From: Gaiellasilicea sp963829845
Lineage (GTDB): Bacteria; Actinomycetota; Thermoleophilia; Gaiellales; Gaiellaceae
Direction of reading: 5' to 3'
Assembly: GCA_963829845.1 (NCBI GenBank)
Contig: CAWHKD010000014.1
Location: 62,001 to 126,000 of the forward strand
Length of the DNA: 64,000 nt
Below, piece after piece: positions 35,401 to 43,799 of the stretch. Position 1 is the stretch's first letter, and every line of letters starts with the position of its first letter. The position numbers and the translations under genes are program-made. The notes below the pieces were generated by a model. The model saw nothing but the letters and a program-made list of their open reading frames with translations. It was not told the DNA's origin and did not search any database.

Positions 35401-38175
35401 ATGGCGACCGCAAAGCAGACCAAGGAACCAGTGCAGGACGCAGCAGCCGCGCACGACGAGGTCGTGAACGTCGTCGTCGAAGAGACGGCGTCGGTCACGC
35501 CGGGGCGCTTCTTCACGATCCCGGGCCGCGACCCGTTCGACGAGATCGAGTGGGAGCTCCGCGACGCGATCATCCCGGGCAAGGACGGGCCGGCCTTCGA
35601 GCAGCGGAACGTCGAGTTCCCGCGCTTCTGGTCGCAGACGGCGACGAACATCGTCGCGCAGAAGTACTTCCGCGGGCGGCTCAGCTCTCCGGAGCGCGAG
35701 CGCAGCGTCAAGCAGATGATCGGCCGCGTCGTCGACACGATCGGCGGCTGGGGCCGGGCGGGCGGCTACTTCGCGGACACCAACGAGGCGGAGACCTTCG
35801 AGGCGGAGCTGAAGGCGATCCTGGTCAACCAGTACGCCTCCTTCAACTCACCGGTCTGGTTCAACGTCGGCTTCGAGGAGAAGCCGCAGTGCTCCGCCTG
35901 CTTCATCCTCTCGATCGACGACTCGATGGAGTCGATCCTCGACTGGATCCGGCGCGAGGGCGTCATCTTCCGCGGCGGTTCCGGCTCGGGCCTCAACCTC
36001 TCGAAGCTGCGCTCATCGAAGGAGCAGCTCTCCAAGGGCGGCTACGCGTCCGGCCCAGTCAGCTTCATGCGCGGCGCCGACGCCTCGGCCGGGACGATCA
36101 AGTCAGGCGGGAAGACGCGGCGCGCGGCCAAGATGGTCGTGCTCGACGTCGATCACCCCGACATCGAGGAGTTCATCTGGTGCAAGGCCAAGGAGGAGCG
36201 GAAGGCCCGCGTCCTCGAGCAGGCGGGCTACGACATGTCGCTCGACTCACCGGATTGGGGCTCGATCCAGTACCAGAACGCGAACAACTCGGTCCGCGTC
36301 AGCGACGCCTTCATGGAGGCGGTGCTGGAGAGCAAGGAGTGGAACCTGACCGCCCGCACCGACGGTACGGTCGTCGAGTCGACCGACGCACGCGAGCTGC
36401 TGCGGCAGATCGCGGAGGCGGCCTGGCAGTGCGCCGACCCGGGCGTCCAGTACGACACGACGATCAACTCGTGGCACACGCTCCCGAACACGGGCCGGAT
36501 CAACGCGTCCAACCCGTGCTCGGAGTACATGTCGATCGACGACTCGGCCTGCAACCTCTCCTCGCTCAACCTGATGAAGTTCCGGCGCGAGGACGGCGAG
36601 TTCGACGTCACCGCCTTCGAGCACGCCGTCGACGTGATGTTCCTGGCGCAGGAGATCTGCGTCGGCTACTCGTCCTACCCGACGCCGGAGATCGACCGGA
36701 ACGCGAAGGCGTACCGCCAGCTCGGGCTCGGCTACGCGAACCTCGGCGCGCTGCTGATGGCGCGGGGCTTCCCGTACGACTCCGACGACGGCCGCGCCTA
36801 CGCGGCGGCGATCACGGCGCTGATGACCGGCCGCGCCTACCGCAAGTCGGCCGAGATCGCCCGGCGGATGGGCCCGTTCGCCGGCTACCAGCCGAACGCG
36901 GCCGCGATGATCGGCGTGATCGCGAAGCACCGGGCCGCAGTCGGGAACATCCAGCACTCCGATTCCGTGCCGGATGACCTGCTCTCGGCCGCGCGCCAGG
37001 CGTGGGACGACGCGCTCGACAAGGGCGAGGTCAGCGGCTACCGGAACGCACAGGCGACCGTGCTCGCGCCGACCGGGACGATCAGCTTCATGATGGATTG
37101 CGACACGACCGGCGTGGAACCCGACTTCTCGCTCGTCAAGTCGAAGAAGCTCGTCGGCGGCGGCGAGATCACGATCGTGAACAAGACCGTGCCGATGGCG
37201 CTCGACAAGCTCGGCTACGCGCCGAGCGAGTCCGAGGAAGTCGTCGCGTTCATCGACGAGCGGAACACGATCGTCGGCGCGCCGTACGTCAAGAGCGAGC
37301 ACTACCCGGTTTTCGACTGCGCGATCGGCGAGCGTGCGATCCACTACATGGGTCACGTGAAGATGATGGGCGCAGTCCAGCCGTTCATCTCCGGTGCGAT
37401 CTCGAAGACCGTCAACCTGCCCGAGGAGGCGACCGTCGAGGAAGTGTCGCAGCTCCTGATCGAATCCTGGCAGCTCGGCGTCAAGGCGATCGCGATCTAC
37501 CGCGACAACTGCAAGGTGGCACAGCCGCTCTCGGGCTCGTCCGACAAGAGCGCAGCGACGCTGCCCACGCTCGTCCCGGTCGCTCCGGCCGCGCAGCCGA
37601 AGCGGCGGCGGGTGCCGGAGGATCGCGTCGAGGTCGGCCGCAAGTTCAAGGTCGGCGACTACGAGGGCTACATCCACGTCGGCCTCTTCGAGGACGGCAC
37701 TCCCGGCGACATCTTCGTCGACATCGCCAAGGAGGGCACGACGCTCGCCGGCCTGATGAACTCGTTCATGATTTCCGTCAGCCTCGGGCTCCAGTACGGC
37801 GTGCCGCTCGAGGTCTACGTCTCGAAGTTCAGCCACATGCGCTTCGAGCCGAGCGGGCTCACGAACGACGCCGACATCCGGGTCGCGAAGTCGATCGTCG
37901 ACTACATCTTCCGCTGGATGGGGAAGAAGTTCCTCACCTCCGAGCAGCAGGAGGAGGCGGGGATCCTGACCGCCGAGGTGAAGGCGCGGCTCGCGCAGGC
38001 GTACGCGACCGGCGAGGCGGCCGCACCGGCCGCGGAGGCACCGCCGAAGGGCCAGACCGCCCTCTTCAATACCTGGGAGGACGCGGTCGAGTGCGCCAAG
38101 TGCGGCGGCAGCATGGTGCGCACAGGCTCGTGCTACACGTGCCGCGACTGCGGCACGAACACTGGCTGCAGCTGA
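35401..38175 (+). CDS. nrdJ: adenosylcobalamin-dependent ribonucleotide reductase (class II)
   Basis: 924 residues, intact. Reduces ribonucleotides to deoxyribonucleotides with adenosylcobalamin as radical source. Seen: SFNSPVWFNVGFEEKPQCSA (substrate Cys), REGVIFRGGSGSGLNLSKLR, NPCSEYMSIDDSACNLSSLN (NPCSE with radical Cys and Glu) and VLAPTGTISFMMDCDTTGVE. The C-terminus carries CAKCGGSMVRTGSCYTCRDC, a zinc-ribbon and redox tail. There is no N-terminal ATP cone. It starts 35 nt after a GAGAGGACGAG region. It provides dNTPs with or without oxygen, fitting an organism with a hypoxia-like programme. Confidence 0.97.
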   Translation: MATAKQTKEPVQDAAAAHDEVVNVVVEETASVTPGRFFTIPGRDPFDEIEWELRDAIIPGKDGPAFEQRNVEFPRFWSQTATNIVAQKYFRGRLSSPERERSVKQMIGRVVDTIGGWGRAGGYFADTNEAETFEAELKAILVNQYASFNSPVWFNVGFEEKPQCSACFILSIDDSMESILDWIRREGVIFRGGSGSGLNLSKLRSSKEQLSKGGYASGPVSFMRGADASAGTIKSGGKTRRAAKMVVLDVDHPDIEEFIWCKAKEERKARVLEQAGYDMSLDSPDWGSIQYQNANNSVRVSDAFMEAVLESKEWNLTARTDGTVVESTDARELLRQIAEAAWQCADPGVQYDTTINSWHTLPNTGRINASNPCSEYMSIDDSACNLSSLNLMKFRREDGEFDVTAFEHAVDVMFLAQEICVGYSSYPTPEIDRNAKAYRQLGLGYANLGALLMARGFPYDSDDGRAYAAAITALMTGRAYRKSAEIARRMGPFAGYQPNAAAMIGVIAKHRAAVGNIQHSDSVPDDLLSAARQAWDDALDKGEVSGYRNAQATVLAPTGTISFMMDCDTTGVEPDFSLVKSKKLVGGGEITIVNKTVPMALDKLGYAPSESEEVVAFIDERNTIVGAPYVKSEHYPVFDCAIGERAIHYMGHVKMMGAVQPFISGAISKTVNLPEEATVEEVSQLLIESWQLGVKAIAIYRDNCKVAQPLSGSSDKSAATLPTLVPVAPAAQPKRRRVPEDRVEVGRKFKVGDYEGYIHVGLFEDGTPGDIFVDIAKEGTTLAGLMNSFMISVSLGLQYGVPLEVYVSKFSHMRFEPSGLTNDADIRVAKSIVDYIFRWMGKKFLTSEQQEEAGILTAEVKARLAQAYATGEAAAPAAEAPPKGQTALFNTWEDAVECAKCGGSMVRTGSCYTCRDCGTNTGCS

Positions 38176-38212
38176 TTGTGAATTAACGCGAAGCTGCGAG
38201 CAGGCTTCACAG

Positions 38213-38241
38213 CTGGCGGCGGGACCTGCTCCCGCCGCCAG
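38213..38241 (+). terminator. hairpin terminator after nrdJ
   Basis: A perfect 12-bp stem CTGGCGGCGGGA with TCCCGCCGCCAG and 5-nt loop, 38 nt after the nrdJ stop. No T-run. Confidence 0.75.
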
Positions 38242-38246
38242 TACTC

Positions 38247-38300
38247 GCCCTATAGCTCAGCGGCGGCTCATGCGAGAGCACGCTGGCCCATGCCAGGGTC
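38247..38300 (+). pseudogene. tRNA-like remnant
   Basis: TATAGCTCAGCGG and AGAGCACGCTGGC are the D-arm and start of the anticodon arm of a normal tRNA, but an 11-nt insertion splits the D-loop, and the T-arm and acceptor are missing. CTGGC-ccat-GCCAG forms a hairpin in place of the anticodon arm. A degraded tRNA is the simplest reading. Confidence 0.4.
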
Positions 38301-38353
38301 CAGCCCCTCCCAGGTGGCACCCGTTGATTCCGCAGAGGATTTAGGCTCTCCGC

Positions 38354-38812
38354 GTGACCAGGTCGAGTCCACCTGACGTGCCGGCGGAGCCGAGTCCCGA
38401 TCATCCCCTCCACGGCTCATGCCTCTGCGGCGGCGTCCGCTTCGAGGTGACGGTGCCCTTCCTCTGGGCCAATCACTGCCACTGCTCGCGGTGCCGAAAG
38501 CACTCGGGCGCCTTCGGCGGAACGCAGGGACGCATTCCCCGTTCCGGGTTCCGCCTGCTTGCCGGTGAGGAGCTGATCCGCGTCTTCAGGCCGGACGACG
38601 GCCGCGTGAAAGCCTTCTGTTCGGTCTGCGGCTCGAGCCTGTTCGGGGCGGAGTGGCCGGAGGGCGACGAAGTCGCGATCCGCCTCGGGTCACTCGACGG
38701 CGAGCCTGGCATCCGCCCGCAGTTCCACACCTTTGTCGCTTCGCGGGCGGCCTGGGACGTGATCCCGGATGATGGCCTCCCGAACTACGACGAGAGCCAT
38801 CCGGGAATCTAA
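38354..38812 (+). CDS. GFA-family (CENP-V/GFA) zinc protein
   Basis: 152 residues. Zinc Cys sets are CLCGGVRFEV near 25, NHCHCSRCRKHSGAFGG near 42 and FCSVCGSSLF near 90, the glutathione-dependent formaldehyde-activating (GFA) fold. Most bacterial members have no proven activity. GTG start. Single gene, first of a series of small units separated by a dispersed repeat. Confidence 0.9.
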   Translation: MTRSSPPDVPAEPSPDHPLHGSCLCGGVRFEVTVPFLWANHCHCSRCRKHSGAFGGTQGRIPRSGFRLLAGEELIRVFRPDDGRVKAFCSVCGSSLFGAEWPEGDEVAIRLGSLDGEPGIRPQFHTFVASRAAWDVIPDDGLPNYDESHPGI

Positions 38813-38814
38813 GC

Positions 38815-38844
38815 CGCTCAGGGGACACTCACGAACACTGGGCA
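38815..38844 (+). repeat. dispersed 32-bp repeat, copy 1 (degenerate)
   Basis: Matches the consensus YGGGCGTCATTSCCGMACGC followed by TGGCGCA loosely (CGCTCAGGGGACACTC, then ACGAACACTGGGCA). It starts 3 nt after the GFA stop. Confidence 0.4.
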
Positions 38845-38905
38845 ATGCCTGCGTCGAGCGCTCAGAATGCGACGAGCCTCGTGTCTTTCCTTGTCGGACA
38901 GATCC

Positions 38906-39454
38906 CTACTTGCGGACGCGGAACCGGAGGATGGTCGTGTCTCCTGACCGCCTGCTGCTGAGCGGTTCCAGCTCTGTTCGTGTCATGCCCGGAGCAGAGA
39001 AGCGAACACCGTCGCCGAGCAGCACCGGCAGTACATAGACCAGGACCTCGTCGACGAGTCCCCGCTGGAAGCACTGGGCCGCAACGTCGGCGCCCAAGAT
39101 CTCCAAGTTCTTGCCGCCCGCGGCGTCCAGCGCCGTGGCGACCGCATCACCGATGTCACCGCTGAGGACACTCACCCGAGGATCCGGCGGATCCAGCGGC
39201 CTATGGCTGAGGAGGAACATCGCCCCGGAGAAGGGGTAGTCAGTCCTGCCGGGATCCTCCGCTTCCATCTTGGCGCCGACATCCCAGGTCCGGCGACCCA
39301 CGAGCATGGCTCCGGTTTCCGCCGCAATCGCTGCGACATCGTCCGGCGGCAGGAGGGTTGGACCCCAATCCATCGAATCGCCGGGGCCGGCGATGAAGCC
39401 GTCAAGCGACATCGCCCTGTTAACGACCACCTTGCCCTTACCGACATCGCTCAC
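38906..39454 (-). CDS. dihydrofolate reductase-family (RibD C-terminal-like) protein
   Basis: 182 residues. KVVVNRAMSLDGFIAGPGDS at the N-terminus, AMLVGRRTWDVG near 48 and LEILGADVAAQCFQRGLVDE followed by VLVYVLPVLLGDG near 118-145 mark the RibD_C/DHFR-like fold, an NADPH-dependent reductase of unknown substrate. The GTG at 39454 is chosen because GGAGG lies 5 nt upstream. Confidence 0.88.
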   Translation of the reverse strand: MSDVGKGKVVVNRAMSLDGFIAGPGDSMDWGPTLLPPDDVAAIAAETGAMLVGRRTWDVGAKMEAEDPGRTDYPFSGAMFLLSHRPLDPPDPRVSVLSGDIGDAVATALDAAGGKNLEILGADVAAQCFQRGLVDEVLVYVLPVLLGDGVRFSAPGMTRTELEPLSSRRSGDTTILRFRVRK

Positions 39455-39513
39455 TGTGACCTCCAAATCGGCGGGGAGTGGGCCGCGTGGGAAGTCCGCA
39501 GTTCCCCCCTCGC

Positions 39514-39545
39514 CTGCCCGAGCGTGCGGGAATGACGCTTGAAGG
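39514..39545 (-). repeat. dispersed repeat, copy 2
   Basis: Minus-strand core GCGTCATTCCCGCACGC, flanked by GCTCGGGCAG. It lies upstream of the RibD-like gene, between it and the next gene. Confidence 0.65.
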
Positions 39546-39581
39546 CGACGCAACGGCTCGTTATCGTCGCCGCTCTGCGAC

Positions 39582-40316
39582 TCAGCCCGTGCTGCGCTTC
39601 CACTTCTTGTAGGCGGCCGTGTACTCGTCCCAGCCGTTCATCATCCGGAGAGCTGGACTCTCAAGCCGCTTCTCGGCCACTCGTCGGCCGTCGGCGTCAT
39701 AGGCGACCACGGTGAATGGGAACCGCTCGAAGGGCGGCATGTAGAGCAAAGGTGATCCGCCGAGGAAGGAGTTGTCCTTCAGGCGGAGCGGAAGCGAGCC
39801 GCCCTTCCAGACCACTGCGACCCGTGCCGCCTTCAAGCTCGGAAGCACAGCGCCACTGACGATCGGCGGAACCCACTTCGCCGGATCGCCCTTCAGCCGA
39901 CGGCTGATGCTCAACCCGACCACAAGCGGATAGTCCGGTCGCGCCTGCACCAACCTCTGCCCACCGGTGCTCGCCGAGCACATGCCTCCACCGTTCACCT
40001 GGGGCGGCCGATCAACGACAGGCCGGTGATCGGTGGTCAGAAAGTCGCACTGCCCTCCAGTCGACGATGGCGCTGTCCAGGCGTGTGCCCAGAACCCGTT
40101 GCCGACAGGTGCAGAGAGAAGCAGCGTCGCCTGCGCAACCACCGGCTTCGGACGCGCCAGCCCGACGAGCGCTCGGACGTTGCTGCTAAAGGCAAGCGCC
40201 GGGGCTGTCACTACGAGCGCAACCGCAGCAGTTATTCCGAAGGCCCGTACAACCGCCCGTTCGCGCTGAACCTTCCTGCGACGCACACCACCATGGTAGT
40301 CGTCCTCAGGCGTCAT
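39582..40316 (-). CDS. membrane-anchored or secreted hypothetical protein
   Basis: 244 residues. A basic N-terminus (GGVRRRKVQRERAVVRAFGI) is followed by a TM segment (TAAVALVVTAPALAF) near 29-45. The outer part has two Cys (CDF and GMCSAS) and no known motif. The ATG at 40316 lies inside dispersed-repeat copy 3, so the repeat supplies its start codon. Weak ribosome site. Family unknown. Confidence 0.6.
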   Translation of the reverse strand: MTPEDDYHGGVRRRKVQRERAVVRAFGITAAVALVVTAPALAFSSNVRALVGLARPKPVVAQATLLLSAPVGNGFWAHAWTAPSSTGGQCDFLTTDHRPVVDRPPQVNGGGMCSASTGGQRLVQARPDYPLVVGLSISRRLKGDPAKWVPPIVSGAVLPSLKAARVAVVWKGGSLPLRLKDNSFLGGSPLLYMPPFERFPFTVVAYDADGRRVAEKRLESPALRMMNGWDEYTAAYKKWKRSTG

Positions 40317-40334
40317 TCCCGAACGCTGGCCCAC
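40301..40334 (+). repeat. dispersed repeat, copy 3
   Basis: Core GCGTCATTCCCGAACGC with 4-bp ends GCGT/ACGC, followed by TGGCCCA. Overlaps the start of the minus-strand gene. Confidence 0.65.
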
Positions 40335-40408
40335 CGCAGCGTGGCAGCTCGCGGCGAGCCATCGCTGGGCTGTCGGATGGCGCTCGTCCGGAGTAGTCTC
40401 TCCGCGAG

Positions 40409-40792
40409 TTGGCGCTTTCGACGTCCGACATCTCCGACATCCGCGCAGCTGAGAAGACTCTGGCTGAGGCTTTCGAGTCTTCCGAGCGAACGGCCTGGGT
40501 CGACTTCTACACCGACGACGCGATCTTCGTGGGGCCTGGGGTGCCGGCGATCGAGGGACGGACTGCCCTCCTCGACATCGCCCCGCAGATCAGCATCTCG
40601 TCGATGGAGATCGTCGCGGAGTCGACGCTCGGGACTGATGAGTTCGCCGCGACGCTCGGGCGTGTGACCTGGGTGAGCGGGCCGAATGGCTCGGATGCGC
40701 CGAGGGTGCGAAGACGCTTTCTCATGGTCTGGCGCCGAGAGCCCGACGGGCGGTGGCGCATCGCCCGTGAACTGCTGAACGAGGACGTGTAA
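40409..40792 (+). CDS. SnoaL-like/DUF4440 (NTF2-fold) protein
   Basis: 127 residues. RAAEKTLAEAFESSERTAWV, FYTDDAIFVGPGVPAIEGRT, FLMVWRREPDGRWRIARELL are the hallmarks of the small NTF2-like fold of SnoaL and DUF4440 proteins (often isomerases or binding proteins of unknown substrate). TTG start at 40409 with no strong ribosome site; no in-frame ATG occurs early. Confidence 0.8.
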   Translation: MALSTSDISDIRAAEKTLAEAFESSERTAWVDFYTDDAIFVGPGVPAIEGRTALLDIAPQISISSMEIVAESTLGTDEFAATLGRVTWVSGPNGSDAPRVRRRFLMVWRREPDGRWRIARELLNEDV

Positions 40793-40814
40793 GCCCCGGA
40801 CCGTCGCGACCCGC

Positions 40815-40846
40815 CCTCGGGCGTCATTGCCGCACGCCGGCGCAGG
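40815..40846 (+). repeat. dispersed repeat, copy 4
   Basis: Core GCGTCATTGCCGCACGC, followed by CGGCGCAGG. It begins 23 nt after the SnoaL-like stop. Confidence 0.7.
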
Positions 40847-40938
40847 TGGGCGTGGTTATCGACCGCTGGGATGGAAGGTTCGAGCCGGGCGCGGCCAGCC
40901 GAGGTGAGCAAGCTCCGTCGACGATCCGGGAGGACGAG

Positions 40939-41238
40939 ATGAGCCAAGAGATTCACATCATTGTCAGGTTCCAGGCGAAGCCGGGGAAGCAGGCCGAGCT
41001 CTCCCGGCGAATGCTCGAGCTGCGCCCGGATGTCGAAGCGCTCGGAGGGACGAGCATCGTCACCGTCGACTCCGAAGACGAAACCGTCTTGTACTTCATC
41101 GAGACGTTTCCCGACCAGGCCGCGTTGGACGCTGACATGAAGACCCCGCTCGTACAGGCCCTCATCGCCGATCTGGGCAAGCTGACGATCCACGGGACTG
41201 ACTTCCGGATCGAGCGGAGCTCGCCCGTCGCTGCATAG
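40939..41238 (+). CDS. antibiotic biosynthesis monooxygenase (ABM) domain protein
   Basis: 99 residues. IHIIVRFQAKPGKQAELSRR, TVDSEDETVLYFIETFPDQA and LDADMKTPLVQALIADL are typical of the small ferredoxin-like ABM fold (quinol or haem-degrading oxygenase relatives; exact role unknown). ATG 40939 with GGGAGGA upstream is preferred over an upstream GTG at 40846. Confidence 0.85.
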   Translation: MSQEIHIIVRFQAKPGKQAELSRRMLELRPDVEALGGTSIVTVDSEDETVLYFIETFPDQAALDADMKTPLVQALIADLGKLTIHGTDFRIERSSPVAA

Positions 41239-41270
41239 AGGCGAAGCTACTCCGGATCCCCGACTGACGC

Positions 41271-41302
41271 CGTCGGGCGTCATTGCCGAACGCTGGCGCA
41301 GG
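41271..41302 (+). repeat. dispersed repeat, copy 5
   Basis: Core GCGTCATTGCCGAACGC, then TGGCGCAGG. It differs from copy 4 at few positions and lies between the convergent ABM and peptidase genes. Confidence 0.7.
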
Positions 41303-41310
41303 TCTCAGTC

Positions 41311-41979
41311 CTAGGGCGTGAGCAGCTCCCAGTGCCCTTCGGAGATGATCTCGACGGTACCGTCGACCACTTTGAAGGCGGTCTCGTCGTCGATCGCGTA
41401 CGCCGGGCCCGACAAGCGGGCCGCCCATTCCTTGGCGGTGGCCATCGTGTTCCACGGCAGGTCAGGGTTATCGAGGTGCGGGAAGATCGAGAAGTCGACG
41501 ATCCCCAGCGTGCGGTCGTCTGTCGCCGACGGCCACATCACGAAGTCGTCACCGATCCGGGGGGTCATCACCATGCTTCCGGCGCTCACCCCAACCCAGA
41601 CCGTCTCGGGCAGCGTCGCCAGGAGGTCCGCCAGTCCGCTCTGCCGCATCCAGTGGCACAGATACGTCGCATCGCCGCCCTCGACGAGCAGGACGTCCGT
41701 CTCTCGGACCAGCGGGACCCAGCGTTCCGCGTCGAGGCTCGGCAGGGCGGTGAGCTCCAGCACTCCCATGGACTTCCAGCCCAGTCCGACCGTGGGAGTG
41801 CCAGTCTCCTGCCCGCTGATGCACCGCCACGCCTGGCGGGGGCCGGCCCAGGGATGCCCGTACAACGCCGTGGGAATGCAGAGGGCGTCGCACTCGGCGG
41901 TCGGCTTGCCCAGCAGCTCGATCAGTGCGTCGTGGATGCTCGGGTTCTTGATGCCGGCGGACGTAAGAAGAAGCTTCAA
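41311..41979 (-). CDS. peptidase S51 (dipeptidase E-like)
   Basis: 222 residues. The nucleophile motif is VWVGVSAGSMVMTPRIGDDF near residue 130, with LLVEGGDATYLCHWMRQSGL near 97 and a His-containing segment FSIFPHLDNPDLPW near 168. It is the class I glutamine-amidotransferase-like fold of peptidase E and cyanophycinase relatives, cleaving Asp-X dipeptides in characterised members. Length normal. Confidence 0.9.
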   Translation of the reverse strand: MKLLLTSAGIKNPSIHDALIELLGKPTAECDALCIPTALYGHPWAGPRQAWRCISGQETGTPTVGLGWKSMGVLELTALPSLDAERWVPLVRETDVLLVEGGDATYLCHWMRQSGLADLLATLPETVWVGVSAGSMVMTPRIGDDFVMWPSATDDRTLGIVDFSIFPHLDNPDLPWNTMATAKEWAARLSGPAYAIDDETAFKVVDGTVEIISEGHWELLTP

Positions 41980-42055
41980 GTTGCCTCCTGAATTCGGTGG
42001 TGTAGGCGAGAACGTTCCCGGCGCTTACGGATTCGTACGCGGTGGAGAGGCAGGG

Positions 42056-42571
42056 CTATTCCTGCTTGAACCGGTGGCGCGTCTGGCCGAATGTGCCCTT
42101 GGCGAACGCGAGGACCTTGGTCGGCTTCACCGAGAACACGAGGATCGCGTCGGCGTTTGCCTCGTGCCGAAACCCGCCCTCGTGCACTTCGTAGTGCCAG
42201 CGGCCGTCCCATTTCGTCTCCCACGCCTCTGCGAGCCGTTTGAGGAAGCTCTCGTCGACCACTTGGACGGCCTCGCCCTCGACCACGACGTCGACTCCTC
42301 GCTCCCATTCGTTGCAACCGGTCATCAGGATCACGTTCTGGTTGGTTCTCAGGTTCACGGCCTTCTGCTCGCCGAGGCCGGTTGCGAAAGAGATCACGTC
42401 ATCCAGCCAGACACCGACGAGTGGCGTCGCATGCGGCCGACCGTCCGCCCGGACGGTCGCGATCCAGAACAACTCGGCGCCTTCGAGCGTCCGGCGAGTC
42501 TGATCCCAGTCGGCCGCGACCGCGGCCGGGTCGCTGAAGCGGGCGTCGAGCTCAGTCACTGGCTGCGTCAT
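42056..42571 (-). CDS. pyridoxamine 5'-phosphate oxidase-family FMN/F420-binding protein
   Basis: 171 residues. FWIATVRADGRPHATPLVGV, WLDDVISFATGLGEQKAVNL and NQNVILMTGCNEWERGVDVV are the split-barrel signatures. Proteins of this type bind FMN or F420; substrate unknown. ATG 42571 follows GGAGCC. It faces the same way as the peptidase gene, 76 nt away. Confidence 0.85.
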   Translation of the reverse strand: MTQPVTELDARFSDPAAVAADWDQTRRTLEGAELFWIATVRADGRPHATPLVGVWLDDVISFATGLGEQKAVNLRTNQNVILMTGCNEWERGVDVVVEGEAVQVVDESFLKRLAEAWETKWDGRWHYEVHEGGFRHEANADAILVFSVKPTKVLAFAKGTFGQTRHRFKQE

Positions 42572-42647
42572 TGAGGGCTCCTGTCGATCCGGGGTGTTGT
42601 CGGTGGACCCGCGCTTGCGGATCAGTCCGCAGTAGAGACCGGTAGCG

Positions 42648-42882
42648 CACCGAAAATTCATCGGCGCTTGCGGTCGCCGATCACCGGAATGCGCCGGTAG
42701 ACGCCCTCGGCTACCTCCGCGTCATGTTCGCGGTCGACGACCTCGACGACACGCTGGCCCGGCTCCGCGAGCGCGGCGCGCAACTCGTCGACGAAGTGGT
42801 CCAGTACAAAGACGTGTATCGGCTCTGCTCCCTCCGAGGCCCCGAGGGCATACTCATCGGGCTGGCCGAGCAAGTCGGCTGA
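42648..42882 (+). pseudogene. C-terminal fragment of a VOC (glyoxalase/bleomycin-resistance) protein
   Basis: The frame reads DHRNAPVDALGYLRVMFAVD, then DLDDTLARLRERGAQLVDEV and GPEGILIGLAEQ before TGA at 42882. This is the second half of a VOC-fold metalloenzyme. The first half is missing and the fragment abuts the start of the PPOX gene. An MFAVDD start could yield a small product, but a truncated gene is more likely. Confidence 0.7.
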
Positions 42883-42893
42883 CGCCAAGCGCG

Positions 42894-42925
42894 CGCTCGG
42901 GCGTCATTCCGGAACACTCGCGCAG
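42894..42925 (+). repeat. dispersed repeat, copy 6
   Basis: GCTCGGGCGTCATTCCGG, then AACACTCGCGCAG. The first half matches the consensus, the second is degenerate. It starts 12 nt after the VOC fragment stop. Confidence 0.55.
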
Positions 42926-43076
42926 TCGAGCGCACGCGGCCTGAGCAGGGACTATCCGATGATGAACGCGGCCACGATCGCGACACCGAGGCTCAGTCGA
43001 CTCGAACGTGATCCGGACACGCGGGCCACGCTACAAGCTGATGGCGTCGGACGCGCGGCAGGCGTAGGGTGCGCAG

Positions 43077-43775
43077 ATGTCGCCGACTGACGGTGCGATT
43101 CGCGAGGCGTGGGAGCTTTACAAGGCGCACTGGCGGCATCTGCTGCCAATCTCGCTAGTCGTCTACGCCGCGATCGCCGTCGTCGGTGTCCTTCTCACTG
43201 CTGTCCTGTCGTGGTTCGGGGCTTTGCTGGCGGCGGTCATTTCGGTGATTGGGCTGTTTTGGGTGCAAGGCGCTCTCGTCACCGCGGTCGAGGACGTTCG
43301 CGACGGCCGCTCCGACCTGTCACTGGGCGAGACGTTCGACCGGGTCCGGCCGCAGCTTGGATCGATCGTGGTGGCCGGTCTGCTTGCCGGGCTGGGTGTC
43401 GTTCTTGGTCTCTTGCTTCTGATCGTTCCGGGCCTCGTCCTGATGACGTGGTGGGTGTTGGTCATCCCGGTGGTCGTGCTGGAGCGGACGACCGCCGGGG
43501 CGGCGTTCGGACGCAGCCGCGAGCTCGTCCGCGGTTACGGCTGGAACGTCTTCGGTGTGATCGTGCTCACGTTGCTCGTGCTGGTGGCCTTCGAGATCGT
43601 GCTTGCGATCGCCCTGTCGCCGCTTTCGGATTGGCTCCGAAGCCTGGTCTCTAACATCGTCAGCGGCACGGTCACAGCACCGTTCATCGCGCTGGTCTGG
43701 ACGCTGCTCTACTTTCGCTTGCGCGAGACGAAGTCGTCGCTCCGCACCGAGCAGCCGGACGCTGCCGGAACGTAG
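43077..43775 (+). CDS. multi-TM membrane protein (DUF-type, glycerophosphodiesterase membrane-domain-like)
   Basis: 232 residues with about five to six TM helices (ISLVVYAAIAVVGVLLTAVL; VVAGLLAGLGVVLGLLLLIV; VIVLTLLVLVAFEIVLAIAL) and the segment VLERTTAGAAFGRSRELVRG between helices, typical of the glycerophosphoryl diester phosphodiesterase membrane domain and related actinobacterial proteins. No catalytic motif. Confidence 0.75.
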   Translation: MSPTDGAIREAWELYKAHWRHLLPISLVVYAAIAVVGVLLTAVLSWFGALLAAVISVIGLFWVQGALVTAVEDVRDGRSDLSLGETFDRVRPQLGSIVVAGLLAGLGVVLGLLLLIVPGLVLMTWWVLVIPVVVLERTTAGAAFGRSRELVRGYGWNVFGVIVLTLLVLVAFEIVLAIALSPLSDWLRSLVSNIVSGTVTAPFIALVWTLLYFRLRETKSSLRTEQPDAAGT

Positions 43776-43799
43776 GCTGTTCGGGGTGCGACACCGCCG

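Noticed and set aside
36247..37836. 529-codon minus-strand frame
   Set aside because: Antisense to nrdJ, repetitive Arg/Val/Asp composition.
38815..42925. Integron cassette array without integrase (CALIN)
   Set aside because: The repeat is too short for attC, lacks the RYYYAAC/GTRRRY ends, and the genes lie in both orientations.
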